Assembly: GCA_964584785.1 (NCBI GenBank)
Contig: CAZPBY010000041.1
Span: 7,852-71,851, forward strand
Reading direction: 5' to 3'
DNA from: JAHFTY01 sp964584785
Lineage (GTDB): Bacteria > Acidobacteriota > Terriglobia > 20CM-2-55-15
Length of the DNA: 64,000 nt
The notes under the pieces were generated by a model. That model was not told the origin of the DNA, did no database searches, and worked only from the letters and a program-made list of their open reading frames with translations. The translations under genes were made by a program, and so were the position numbers. The number at the start of each line of letters is the position of its first letter. Within the stretch, counting starts at the first letter, position 1. Positions 40,568 to 52,040 of the stretch are shown piece by piece.

Positions 40568-42679
40568 ATGATCATCACACTGCTTTTTTGGACTTCGATT
40601 GTTCTGGTGGCGCTGATAATGATTCCGTGGCTTGCGGGTGTTCGCTACATCCCGCATAACAAAGTCGGAATCGTCGAGAAGATCTGGTCGCCCCGCGGCT
40701 CTTTGACGGAGGGACGCATTGTGGCTGCCGAGGGTGAGGCCGGCTATCAGGCCGAACTGCTTCGCGGTGGCTTGCACAAGTGGCTCTTTCCGTGGCAATA
40801 CCGGATACACAAAGAGCCGCTGGTCGTGGTTTCCGAGAGCAAGATCGGCTACGTGTACGCTCGCGACGGCGGCCCCCTTCCGCCGACGCAGACGCTCGGC
40901 CAGGTCGTGAACTGCAATCACTTTCAGGACGCCGTCGCCTTTCTTAAAAGCGGCGGCCAGCGAGGACGGCAGCGAGCGATCTTGCGGGAAGGCGTGTTTG
41001 CGATCAACTCGGCGCTGTTTGTCGTGATCACTGAAGATCGCGTCTACAACGGTCCGATCCGCGAAAACGGCGATGACAAATACGGCGACTGGCAGAAGCA
41101 ACTGAAGTCGATCAACGGCTTCGAACCTGTGATCGTCGGACATGGCGGACAGGCCGTCGCACCTGCCACGCAACCGGCGGTTGGCGGCGCGGATCTCACG
41201 ATGACTCCGATCGATACGATTGGCGTGGTGACGGTGCATGACGGCGTTCCAATCGAATCGGGCGAGATCATCGCTCCCGAAGTGAAGGCACCCGGCAGCG
41301 ACCACAACTACTTTCAGGATCCCGAAGTGTTTCTGAGACTCGGAGGCCGTCGCGGCAAGCAGCTCCAGGTGCTGACCGATGGAACGTTCTTCATCAATCG
41401 CTGGTTCGCGACTGTTGAAGCGCGGCCGAAGACGCTTATTCCGATCGGATATGTCGGAGTGGTGGTGTCGTACTACGGCGGCAAAGGTGAAGACGTTACC
41501 GGCAAAGGTTTTCGCTACGGCGAGCAGGTCGAGCCCGGCCAGCGCGGTGTGTGGAAGAATGCGCTGCCTCCGGGAAAATATCCGGTGAATCCGTACGCCG
41601 TGAAAGTCGAACTCGTGCCGACCGTGAACTTCGTGCTCCGTTGGATCACGGGCCAGGCGGAAGCGCACCAGTACGACAAGGACCTTGTCAGCATCGAACT
41701 GATCACGGCCGATGGATACGAGCCGGTGTTGCCGTTGTCGCTCGTGCTGCACATCGACTACGAAAAAGCGCCCAGTGTGGTTCAGCGCTTCGGCGACGTT
41801 CGACGTTTGATTACGCAAACGCTGGACCCGATTCTCACATCGTATTTCCGCGATGTGGCGCAATCGTCGAACATGCTCGACCTGTTAACCCATCGCGAAG
41901 AGATTCAACGCCGGGCGACCGAAGAATTGGGACGAAGGTTCAAGGAGTTCGACATCAACTGCATCGCCGTGCTGATCGGGAGGCCGGAGTCCACCGTCAC
42001 GGAAGCCGGCGAAGATCCTATCGAGCGTCTGTTTGATCAACTGCGCATGCGCCGGTTGGCCGAAGAACAGCTTGCGACGTTTTCGAAACAGAAAGAGGCC
42101 GCAGTCCACTTGAAAGATCTCAACGACGCGAAAGCTGCTGCGGAAAAACAATCGGAGTTGACGCAGACGAAGATCGACATCGAAGTGGCGGCCAACCGCG
42201 GAGAGGCGCAGCTTAATGAAGCCCAGCGCCTTTCCCGCCGCGACATCGCTCGAGCCTTCGGTGAGTCGCGCGCAAAAGAACTGCTGGGAAAGGGCGAAGC
42301 CGCCAGGATTGCGCAAACGGGTCTCGCCGAAGCGGCGGTGTCGCTGCAGAAGATCCGCGCCTACGGAGATCCCCGGTTGTTCGCGTTGAACCTGGCGACC
42401 GGTCATTTCGCGCAAAGCGCACAGCCGATCGTTCCGGAGCGACTGCTGGTGATGGGCGGTGGACCCGGCGACGGAAAGGCCGATCTGAGCTCGTACAACA
42501 TCTTTAGCCAGTTCCTCACGCTATTGCTGGCCGAAAAGTCCGGCCTTGGTGTTGGAGGGAACACGAAGGATATGGAAGACCTGGAACGGTTGACTTCAAA
42601 CCTTGTGAAGAAGTTTGAAGAGGGGTTGACCCCGGAAGACAAGCCGGAAGGCGTTGTCGAGACCGAAAAGACAATGTAG
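40568..42679 (+). CDS. SPFH/band-7 (flotillin-like) membrane protein
   Basis: A 703-residue protein. One N-terminal membrane helix (about 3-23) is followed by a long SPFH region with repeated barrel-like motifs up to about residue 470. A charged coiled coil (about 475-600, rich in Ala, Glu, Lys) precedes a C-terminal tail. SPFH proteins form ring scaffolds organising membrane microdomains. A good GGAGGG Shine-Dalgarno is present. Control by a c-di-AMP riboswitch points to osmotic or envelope stress. No NfeD-type partner gene is adjacent. Confidence 0.82.
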   Translation: MIITLLFWTSIVLVALIMIPWLAGVRYIPHNKVGIVEKIWSPRGSLTEGRIVAAEGEAGYQAELLRGGLHKWLFPWQYRIHKEPLVVVSESKIGYVYARDGGPLPPTQTLGQVVNCNHFQDAVAFLKSGGQRGRQRAILREGVFAINSALFVVITEDRVYNGPIRENGDDKYGDWQKQLKSINGFEPVIVGHGGQAVAPATQPAVGGADLTMTPIDTIGVVTVHDGVPIESGEIIAPEVKAPGSDHNYFQDPEVFLRLGGRRGKQLQVLTDGTFFINRWFATVEARPKTLIPIGYVGVVVSYYGGKGEDVTGKGFRYGEQVEPGQRGVWKNALPPGKYPVNPYAVKVELVPTVNFVLRWITGQAEAHQYDKDLVSIELITADGYEPVLPLSLVLHIDYEKAPSVVQRFGDVRRLITQTLDPILTSYFRDVAQSSNMLDLLTHREEIQRRATEELGRRFKEFDINCIAVLIGRPESTVTEAGEDPIERLFDQLRMRRLAEEQLATFSKQKEAAVHLKDLNDAKAAAEKQSELTQTKIDIEVAANRGEAQLNEAQRLSRRDIARAFGESRAKELLGKGEAARIAQTGLAEAAVSLQKIRAYGDPRLFALNLATGHFAQSAQPIVPERLLVMGGGPGDGKADLSSYNIFSQFLTLLLAEKSGLGVGGNTKDMEDLERLTSNLVKKFEEGLTPEDKPEGVVETEKTM

Positions 42680-42680
42680 C

Positions 42681-42724
42681 CAAACAACCTGCGCTGCCGC
42701 GCACGCGGCAGCGCAGGTTGTTTG
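42681..42724 (+). terminator. Perfect 21-bp inverted repeat after the SPFH gene
   Basis: Arms 42681-42701 and 42704-42724 are exact complements (CAAACAACCTGCGC and its partner ending GCGCAGGTTGTTTG), closing a very short loop directly after the stop. The stem ends in TTGTTTG rather than a free T-run. It is a likely terminator or mRNA-stabilising hairpin. Confidence 0.65.
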
Positions 42725-42749
42725 AGGCATAATGGATTAAACTGAGCGT

Positions 42750-43331
42750 ATGAAGTGGCCCGGCGACCCGACAGCCGACGCATTACTCGTCGTCGACGTG
42801 CAAAACGATTTTTGTCCCGGCGGTGCGCTTGCGGTTCATGACGGCGACAAAGTCGTGCCGATATTGAATGAATGGATCGCAGCAGCGAAACGGGTTCGTG
42901 TTCCCGTGTATGCTTCTCGTGACTGGCATCCACCAAACCACATCAGTTTCAAAGATCGCGGCGGTCCGTGGCCGCCTCACTGCATCCAGAACACAGCGGG
43001 TGCGGAGTTTCATCCCGATCTCAAGTTACCCGCAAATGCGCAGATCATCAGCAAGGCAGACGAGCCGAATAAGGAAAGCTACTCCGCATTCGGCGGAACG
43101 GATCTCACACACCAGCTGAGAGAGCACGGCATTCGACGGCTGTGGATCGGCGGTTTGACGCAGGATTACTGCGTCCGCGAAACAGCGCTCGATGCGCTGA
43201 GAAATGGATTCGAGGTACACGTCGTTGTCGACGCGACGCGAGCCGTCAACGTAGAACCCGAGGATGGAATGCGCTCTCTCGAAGCGATCCACGAAGCCGG
43301 CGCCGTCCTCGAAACGATGGCGAAGCGATAG
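42750..43331 (+). CDS. pncA: Nicotinamidase
   Basis: A 193-residue isochorismatase-fold amidase converting nicotinamide to nicotinate for NAD salvage. The triad is Asp16 (VVDVQNDF), Lys102 (ISKADEP) and Cys141 (QDYCVRETALDA). Metal ligands are Asp58, His60 and His64 in ASRDWHPPNHISF. The length is normal for PncA. Its stop is followed immediately by the pdxH start, so the two cofactor genes are co-translated. Confidence 0.92.
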   Translation: MKWPGDPTADALLVVDVQNDFCPGGALAVHDGDKVVPILNEWIAAAKRVRVPVYASRDWHPPNHISFKDRGGPWPPHCIQNTAGAEFHPDLKLPANAQIISKADEPNKESYSAFGGTDLTHQLREHGIRRLWIGGLTQDYCVRETALDALRNGFEVHVVVDATRAVNVEPEDGMRSLEAIHEAGAVLETMAKR

Positions 43332-43925
43332 ATGCCGGCCGCGGGTCCGTTCCGTCAATTCTCACAATGGTTACGAACAGCAGTCGCACGCCGCCCCGGA
43401 GACTGGTTTGATCCGACAGCGATGACTCTCGCGACAACCGACAAGCGAGGTCACGTCACAGCCCGCATCGTGCTTTTGAAGAAATTCGGAAGCGAAGGCT
43501 TCACCTTCTTTACGAATTACGGCTCACGCAAAGGCAGGCAGCTCGCCGAGAATCCGCGCGCGGCCCTCGTTCTGTACTGGCCGTACCTGCATCGTCAGAT
43601 TCGCATCGAAGGCCGTGTGGAACAAATCAGTGCGGCAGAATCCGAGGCATATTTCCACTCACGTCCGCGATTGTCCCAAATCGCTGCTGCCGCCTCGAAT
43701 CAATCTCACGCGATCATCTCGCGAAAACATCTGCTTCAACGTTTCACAGACCTCAAAAAAACACTCGACGGCCAGCCCGTACCGTTGCCGAAAACATGGG
43801 GCGGCTACCGCTTGATTCCGGATGCTGTCGAGTTCTGGCATCACCGGCAGAATCGTCTTCACGATCGTGTGCAATATCGAAAGCAAGGCAACGGCAGGTG
43901 GACGGTCGAGCGCCTCGCGCCATAA
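43332..43925 (+). CDS. pdxH: Pyridoxamine 5'-phosphate oxidase
   Basis: A 197-residue FMN enzyme that oxidises PNP or PMP to pyridoxal phosphate. The order of family motifs is TLATTDKRGHVTARIVLLKK, FFTNYGSRKGRQLAENP, the FMN-binding LYWPYLHRQIRIEG and the C-terminal EFWHHRQNRLHDRV. It has no N-terminal extension. It follows pncA with no gap. A PLP-dependent regulator fragment is in the same window but 20 kb away. Confidence 0.93.
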   Translation: MPAAGPFRQFSQWLRTAVARRPGDWFDPTAMTLATTDKRGHVTARIVLLKKFGSEGFTFFTNYGSRKGRQLAENPRAALVLYWPYLHRQIRIEGRVEQISAAESEAYFHSRPRLSQIAAAASNQSHAIISRKHLLQRFTDLKKTLDGQPVPLPKTWGGYRLIPDAVEFWHHRQNRLHDRVQYRKQGNGRWTVERLAP

Positions 43926-43946
43926 GATTTAGTGCGGAGGTCTATC

Positions 43947-44720
43947 GTGAAAACAACAGTCGCTTTCTTGGGTGGAGCGGCACTCGGCGCAGGTCTGATC
44001 TATTTCGCGGACCCGACCTCGGGGAAGCGGCGCCGGGCGTTGGCAAGGAACACAGCAGCGCATGGTGCCAGGGTCTTCGGAAGAGTTGTTGATATCGCGA
44101 GCAGAGATACCGCACATCGTCTGAAGGGCATCGCAGAAGAAACAAAGGCGCTTTTCAATAATGAAATCGTGCCGGATGAGATTCTCGAGGATCGTATTCG
44201 CACGGAAGTCGGCCGCGTTTCGTCACATCCCAACGTTCAGGTGACGGTCAAGGAAGGACGCGTCACCTTGCAGGGCCCCGTTGTCGACAGCGAACGGCGA
44301 GCGGTTCTCAAGGCCGTGAAATCCGTGAAGGGCGTCTGCGGCATCGTCAACCGGATGGAGCCGTATCAGATCCCGGGCGGCACGACGACTCAGGCGCGCC
44401 GCACGCGTCAGCTCGACATTTTTCAAACACACTGGTCTCCGGCAACCCGCATTCTCGTCGGTGCGATCGGCGCATCCCTCGCGGCCGCAGGCGCGACAAC
44501 CGGTACCCGGCGGGGCGCCATTCCACGCGCGGTCGGACTGGCCCTGGTCGCACGGGCCGTGACCAACATGGGATTCAAACGGCTTTTGGGAATCAGCGCG
44601 GGACATCGAGCGGTCGATACTCAAAAAACGAAGCAGGACATGGATCACGACCTGGTGCGGATGCAGACGTTCCTCGAGACCGGAAAGCGGCCAAACGACG
44701 CCGTACACCGGTTCGCGTGA
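43947..44720 (+). CDS. BON-domain membrane protein
   Basis: A 257-residue protein. An N-terminal hydrophobic segment (TTVAFLGGAALGAGLIYFA) is followed by the basic DPTSGKRRRA of YtxH-like proteins. A BON domain at about 75-135 has VQVTVKEGRVTLQGPVVD and VKGVCGIVNRM, and two further hydrophobic stretches lie near 165-205. BON domains bind phospholipid or peptidoglycan and are tied to osmotic shock. The GTG at 43947 is preferred, because GGAGG at 43936-43940 is well spaced for it. Confidence 0.78.
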   Translation: MKTTVAFLGGAALGAGLIYFADPTSGKRRRALARNTAAHGARVFGRVVDIASRDTAHRLKGIAEETKALFNNEIVPDEILEDRIRTEVGRVSSHPNVQVTVKEGRVTLQGPVVDSERRAVLKAVKSVKGVCGIVNRMEPYQIPGGTTTQARRTRQLDIFQTHWSPATRILVGAIGASLAAAGATTGTRRGAIPRAVGLALVARAVTNMGFKRLLGISAGHRAVDTQKTKQDMDHDLVRMQTFLETGKRPNDAVHRFA

Positions 44721-44838
44721 ATTCTGTAGATCGATCTATCGCCTCGGGAATCGGAAATCGCAGATGACAGCCCGTCCAGACCGCGTTCGACGGGGGGCAC
44801 CTTCTTTGTGCTAGGCTGAATTATTGGGTTTTTATCTC

Positions 44839-47421
<2,583 letters not shown>

Positions 47422-47425
47422 CCGG

Positions 47426-49111
47426 TCAGGACCGGCGTTCCTGAGTTCTTGCCATCGGCTGTGCGATCGGTATCCCTATCGTGAAAGTACTTCCCTGGCC
47501 CGGGCCGTCGCTGTGCGCTGAAACGTTCCCGCCGTGCATTTCAACAAGCTCGCGAACGAGAGCCAGTCCCAAGCCGAGTCCGCCGTGCTGACGCGTGTTC
47601 GAACAATTGGCCTGGGTAAATAGCTGGAAAACGTGCGGAAGGAATTCCTCGGAAATGCCCATACCGGTATCCCTGACGAGAATTCTTACGTCGTCTCCGA
47701 CAATGTCCACATTGACGTAGACCGATCCGAGAGGAGGCGTAAACTTCACCGCGTTCGTCAGAATATTCCAGATCGCCTGCTGCAACCGGTCCGCATCCGC
47801 GGAAATGAGGCCCGAATTGCCGACTTGCAACAGCAACGAGATTTCCTTGGCGTCCGCGGAACCGCGGACAGACTCCACCGCGTTCTCAACGACCTGAACC
47901 GGATCGATGAGTTCGCGGTTAATGCGAAGCTTTCCAGTAATGATTTGAGACAGGTTCAGCAGGTCGTCGATGAGCCGCACTTGAAGCCGCACGTTGCGGT
48001 CGATCACCTCCAGGGCCTTGGACAGAACGTCAGGATCGCCTTGTCCGTCTTCCAGCAGCAATTGCACCCAGCCATGCACGCTGGTCAGCGGCGTTCGGAG
48101 TTCATGAGAAAGAAGCGCGAGGAATTCATCTTTGGCGTGATTCGCTTCTTCCGCCTGCCGCCGTGCATCCTGTTCGCTGACGACGAGGCGTTGCAACTCC
48201 TCCTGACTACGCTTGAGCGCCTGTTCGGCGTTTCGACGCTCGATATACTGACCGACTTGATTGCCGACGGTTTGAAATGTCTCAAGCAGTTCCCGGTCCG
48301 GCGACTCGGGCAGCGTGCTGAAGAATTCCATGATGGCAATGACCTCACCGCCCGTTGCGACGGGGAAGGCTACAGCCGACGCCAAATGCGACGCGTGCTC
48401 CCATCGTTCCGCCAAATCCGATTCATTCTCGAGTTCAAAAACCCACCGCGGTTCTTTGGCGGACCAGACGTGCCCCGGCAGCCCGACGGACGGACGAACC
48501 TGAACCTTCTGATTCGAGTTCAGAAAAGGCCGCAGTCCGTCAACGGCGCACCAGCCGCTGCCGTATCGCAGCACGTTCGCGACCCGGTCGACGTTCCAAA
48601 CAATAGCGGCAATCCATCCCAGTGCCTGACACAGCGCCTTCAGCGCTTCCTGCAACACGTCCTCGGATGAAAGATTCTTGGCGAGTATCTCCGATGCCGC
48701 GAAATGCGCCGCCTGCAGGCGCTCATCGCGTTTTCTTTCGGTGACATCCCGCACAATACCCGTGAACCCGCGTTGAGAGTTTTGGACGAATTCCCCAAAA
48801 GATACTTCGAGAGTTATGGTGGTCCCGTCTTTGCAGAGTCCTGGAAGCTGCGTCCCGCCCCAATGCATATGCCGCTCTCCCGTCTCGAGATAGCGTTTCA
48901 TGCCGGTGAGATGCACTCGCTGGAGGTAATCCGGCATGAGCATAGTCAGTGATTTTCCTAAGAGTTCGGCGGACGAATAGCCAAAGATGCGCTCGACGGA
49001 TGAATTGACAAACGTGATCGTACTGCTCGAGTCGATTGTAATGATGCCGTCTGAGGCGGCGTCAGCGATCGCTCGAAACGGCGCCTCAAAGTCGGACAAA
49101 AATTGCTCCAT
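47426..49111 (-). CDS. Soluble PAS-GAF sensor histidine kinase
   Basis: A 561-residue kinase without membrane segments. A PAS domain (about 8-125) is followed by a GAF domain (about 135-295), a coiled linker, a HisKA domain (LLSHELRTPLTS) and an HATPase domain (WNILTNAVKFT, DTGMGISEEF, GGLGLGLALV). Its kinase core closely resembles that of the convergent neighbour, suggesting an old duplication of this module. The signal is unknown and no response regulator is adjacent. It is divergent from the zinc-finger SpoIIE gene. Confidence 0.92.
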   Translation of the reverse strand: MEQFLSDFEAPFRAIADAASDGIITIDSSSTITFVNSSVERIFGYSSAELLGKSLTMLMPDYLQRVHLTGMKRYLETGERHMHWGGTQLPGLCKDGTTITLEVSFGEFVQNSQRGFTGIVRDVTERKRDERLQAAHFAASEILAKNLSSEDVLQEALKALCQALGWIAAIVWNVDRVANVLRYGSGWCAVDGLRPFLNSNQKVQVRPSVGLPGHVWSAKEPRWVFELENESDLAERWEHASHLASAVAFPVATGGEVIAIMEFFSTLPESPDRELLETFQTVGNQVGQYIERRNAEQALKRSQEELQRLVVSEQDARRQAEEANHAKDEFLALLSHELRTPLTSVHGWVQLLLEDGQGDPDVLSKALEVIDRNVRLQVRLIDDLLNLSQIITGKLRINRELIDPVQVVENAVESVRGSADAKEISLLLQVGNSGLISADADRLQQAIWNILTNAVKFTPPLGSVYVNVDIVGDDVRILVRDTGMGISEEFLPHVFQLFTQANCSNTRQHGGLGLGLALVRELVEMHGGNVSAHSDGPGQGSTFTIGIPIAQPMARTQERRS

Positions 49112-49458
49112 TCACCACCTGCACTCGTTGCTTAAGCAATCCCCACCGGCTTGCGTTTGACTCCGTTCAAGTGCTGGGCTGGGTGAACCGGTCGCGGAAG
49201 GCCGGTTGGTAGGCAAATATTATATGTCGAGCGCGAATTGCAAATGCGATTTCATTTCCGGGTTTTGAATCGCTGTTCTGAAAAGCGGCGTCACGAAACC
49301 ATCGATACCGGCAGCGACAATCGAGGAAATGCGACCTGATCGGCTTCGGACGGCCCTTTTCGCGGACCTGATCTGTCCCGAAAACCGCGCGATAATAGTG
49401 AGATTCAACTTCAACCTTCAGCCACACAATCCTTCTTTGGATTCGAAAGGAGGCTGCT
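49112..49458. other. 347-bp divergent spacer between kinase and SpoIIE phosphatase
   Basis: No gene could be supported here. A 12-bp palindrome TTGCTTAAGCAA (49128-49139) lies 16 bp before the kinase start and may be an operator. An AT-rich patch at 49217-49227 and a GATAATAG box near 49391 could be promoter parts. No complete promoter was identified. Confidence 0.4.
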
Positions 49459-50442
49459 TTGAGTATTGACCTCGATCTTGTGATGCGCGAACAACTGATC
49501 CAACGCCGGGAGCGTGTCGAAAGCGCCATAACGTCCGCCGGTCCGGATCCCCAGCTAACGGCGTTGCTGCAGGAGGTCGACGCGGCGCTCGAACGGTTCG
49601 AGTCCGGCACTTACGGCATATGCGAGGTTTGCCACGATCCGGTCGAAGCGGATCGGCTTATTGCAAATCCGCTCGAACGTTTCTGCATCGATCATCTCAA
49701 TGCGCGAGAGCGTCAGGCCCTCGAAGATGACCTCAACCTTGCGTCTCAAATCCAACGCGGACTCCTGCCTCAGCGCAATCTCCGGTTCGCGGGCTGGCAT
49801 TTCGACTATTGTTACGAACCGGCCGGCCCCGTCAGCGGCGATTATGTCGATATCATTCAAACCGAGGGCTCGGACCTGTTCTTCGCGCTCGGAGACGTGT
49901 CCGGTAAAGGAGTGGCGGCCTCGATGCTCATGTCGAAGCTCCACGCCGTCTTTCGAAGTCTCATTCCTCTCGGTCTCGGTGTCGATCGATTGACCGAACG
50001 GGCAAGCCGTCTCTTCGGGGAAAGCACACTACCGGGGCAGTACGCGACGCTGATCTGCGGACGCGCATCGAAGGACGGCGAGGTTTCCCTGTGCAACGCC
50101 GGTCATCCGCCGGCCTTGTTCAGCTTTGAGGGCCGAATTCAATCGATATCCGCGACAGGCCTTCCGCTGGGTATGTTCCCGAATCAGAAATTCACGGTGG
50201 AGAAACTGAATCTGAACGACGGCGATACTCTGCTTTTGTATACGGACGGCGTTCCCGAAACAGTGAACGGCAGTGACCAGGAGTACGGAATGCCGCGCTT
50301 GATGGAGGTCGCGTCGATGTCCCGCTCGTTGCCGCCCGATAAAGTCGTCGCAAGGTGTCTGTCGGATGTTTCCGACTTCCGCCGAAGCAGCCCGCGAGCG
50401 GACGACATCACGATCATGGGCGTCCGTCGCGATCGCGGTTGA
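49459..50442 (+). CDS. SpoIIE-type phosphatase with a DksA/TraR-like zinc finger
   Basis: A 327-residue protein. A DksA/TraR-like region (about 1-80) has a helical hairpin and a zinc knuckle, with CEVC and then CIDH (the last ligand is His instead of Cys). A PP2C/SpoIIE phosphatase (about 90-325) follows, with PAGPVSGDYVD, ALGDVSGKGVAASM, CNAGHPPAL, LLLYTDGVPE and ADDITIMGV. It probably dephosphorylates an anti-sigma-factor antagonist. It starts at TTG, with AAAGGAGG spaced 5 nt. It may be upstream of catalase, 82 bp away, in a stress unit. Confidence 0.88.
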   Translation: MSIDLDLVMREQLIQRRERVESAITSAGPDPQLTALLQEVDAALERFESGTYGICEVCHDPVEADRLIANPLERFCIDHLNARERQALEDDLNLASQIQRGLLPQRNLRFAGWHFDYCYEPAGPVSGDYVDIIQTEGSDLFFALGDVSGKGVAASMLMSKLHAVFRSLIPLGLGVDRLTERASRLFGESTLPGQYATLICGRASKDGEVSLCNAGHPPALFSFEGRIQSISATGLPLGMFPNQKFTVEKLNLNDGDTLLLYTDGVPETVNGSDQEYGMPRLMEVASMSRSLPPDKVVARCLSDVSDFRRSSPRADDITIMGVRRDRG

Positions 50443-50524
50443 TAGGATCAACTTATCAATCCAATCGGAATAATCGAATGGATTGGCCGCCGGCAACAGG
50501 GCACGATTCTTGTCAGGAGGTTCG

Positions 50525-51994
50525 ATGACTGACAAGAATCAACTGACAAACAATTTCGGCGCGCCGCTTGCCGACAACGAGCATTCGCTGACGGCGGGCG
50601 AGCGCGGCCCCGTCCTGCTGCAGGACTACTTTCTGATCGAGAAACTGGCGCATTTCGATCGAGAACGGATCCCCGAGCGTGTGGTGCACGCCAAAGGCGC
50701 CGGTGCATTCGGCTTCTTCGAATCCGCCGCCAACATGTCTCCATACACGAAGGCTCATCTGTTCGGCGCGGTGGGCCGCAAGACGAAAGTGTTGGTCCGG
50801 TTTTCTACCGTCGGCGGAGAAAAGGGCTCTTCCGATGTTGACCGCGACCCGCGCGGCTTCGCGATCAAGTTCTACACGGAGGAAGGAAACTACGACCTCG
50901 TGGGCAACAACACACCCATTTTTTTCATCCGCGATCCTTTCAAGTTCCCAGACATGGTGCACACGCACAAGCGGAATCCGCAATCCAATCTCAAGGATCC
51001 GGAAGTATTTTGGGATTTCTTCTCGCATTCTCCCGAATCCACGCACATGGTGACGGTGTTGTTTTCCGACCGCGGCATCCCGAAAAGCTATCGGCATATG
51101 CACGGCTTCGGCAGTCATACATTCAAATGGGTCAACGCCGGCGGCAAAGCGTGCTGGGTGAAATACCATTTCAAGACGGAGGCCGGAATCGAAAACCTCA
51201 CGTCCGAAGAGGCTGCCGCGATTGGAGCGAAGGATCCTGACTACACGACGCGTGATCTGTTACAGCACATCCAACGTGGCGGCAACGCGGCGTGGAAAGC
51301 GTACGTGCAGATCATGCCGCTCGAAGATGCGGACACTTACCGTTACGATCCCTTCGATGTGACGAAGGTTTGGCGGTACAAAGACTATCCGCTCATCCCC
51401 ATCGGACGTCTCGTCCTCGACCGGAATCCGGAGAATTTTTTCGCGGATATCGAGCAGGCCGCGTTCAGTCCCGCGAACTTTGTACCGGGCATCGAACCGT
51501 CGCCGGACAAACTGCTGCAGGGAAGACTTTTTTCATATCCCGACACGCAGCGTCATCGGCTGGGACCAAACTATGCGTTGCTACCCGTCAATTGTCCCTA
51601 CTCCGGAAAGATTGCCAATTATCAAAGAGACGGCTCGATGCGTGTGGACGCCAACGGCGGCAGCCGGCCGAATTATTCGCCCAACAGCGGCGGCGGTCCC
51701 TCGGTGCATCCGGGACACCGCGAGTCGCCGATCGCGATTCATGGAAGTGCGGCGCGGACCGAGTATCCACAGGTCAACCGCGCCGACGATTTCGAGCAGG
51801 CCGGCCTGCTCTATCGTGTCCTCAGTGAGGAAGAACGCACGCGGCTGATCAACAACATCGCGGGCCACATGTCGGGCATTAATCCGGAAATCCAGCGGCG
51901 TCAGATCCAGCACTTCACGAAGGCCGATCCGTCGTATGGACGTCGTATCGCGGCGAAGCTCAATCTGAAAACCGAATCCTCCGCCGCAGATTAA
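50525..51994 (+). CDS. katA: Monofunctional heme catalase
   Basis: A 489-residue small-subunit (clade 3-like) catalase that decomposes hydrogen peroxide. The catalytic His55 lies in RVVHAKGAGAFG, the Asn in LVGNNTPIFFIRDP and the heme ligand Tyr338 in RLFSYPDTQRHRLG. There is no N-terminal signal and no large C-terminal flavodoxin-like domain. The ATG at 50525 follows AGGAGG. The symbol katA is chosen for the small-subunit form; katE-type naming is possible. A shared terminator follows. Confidence 0.93.
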   Translation: MTDKNQLTNNFGAPLADNEHSLTAGERGPVLLQDYFLIEKLAHFDRERIPERVVHAKGAGAFGFFESAANMSPYTKAHLFGAVGRKTKVLVRFSTVGGEKGSSDVDRDPRGFAIKFYTEEGNYDLVGNNTPIFFIRDPFKFPDMVHTHKRNPQSNLKDPEVFWDFFSHSPESTHMVTVLFSDRGIPKSYRHMHGFGSHTFKWVNAGGKACWVKYHFKTEAGIENLTSEEAAAIGAKDPDYTTRDLLQHIQRGGNAAWKAYVQIMPLEDADTYRYDPFDVTKVWRYKDYPLIPIGRLVLDRNPENFFADIEQAAFSPANFVPGIEPSPDKLLQGRLFSYPDTQRHRLGPNYALLPVNCPYSGKIANYQRDGSMRVDANGGSRPNYSPNSGGGPSVHPGHRESPIAIHGSAARTEYPQVNRADDFEQAGLLYRVLSEEERTRLINNIAGHMSGINPEIQRRQIQHFTKADPSYGRRIAAKLNLKTESSAAD

Positions 51995-52000
51995 GACTAG

Positions 52001-52034
52001 CGTCACGGAGCCTGCCGTGATGGGCTCCGTGACG
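52001..52034. terminator. Bidirectional hairpin between catalase and subtilase
   Basis: A perfect 12-bp stem CGTCACGGAGCC/GGCTCCGTGACG with a 10-nt loop is followed on the + strand by TTACTTTCATT. It sits between two convergent stops, 6 bp from each, so it probably ends both transcripts. Confidence 0.7.
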
Positions 52035-52040
52035 TTACTT

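Noticed and set aside
40526..41863. Long antisense open frame opposite the SPFH gene
   Set aside because: High GC codon structure of the true gene produces such shadows; the sense protein has clear domains and a riboswitch-led start.
49220..49414. 64-codon minus-strand frame in the kinase/phosphatase gap
   Set aside because: No signal, domain or convincing ribosome site; composition is not clearly coding.
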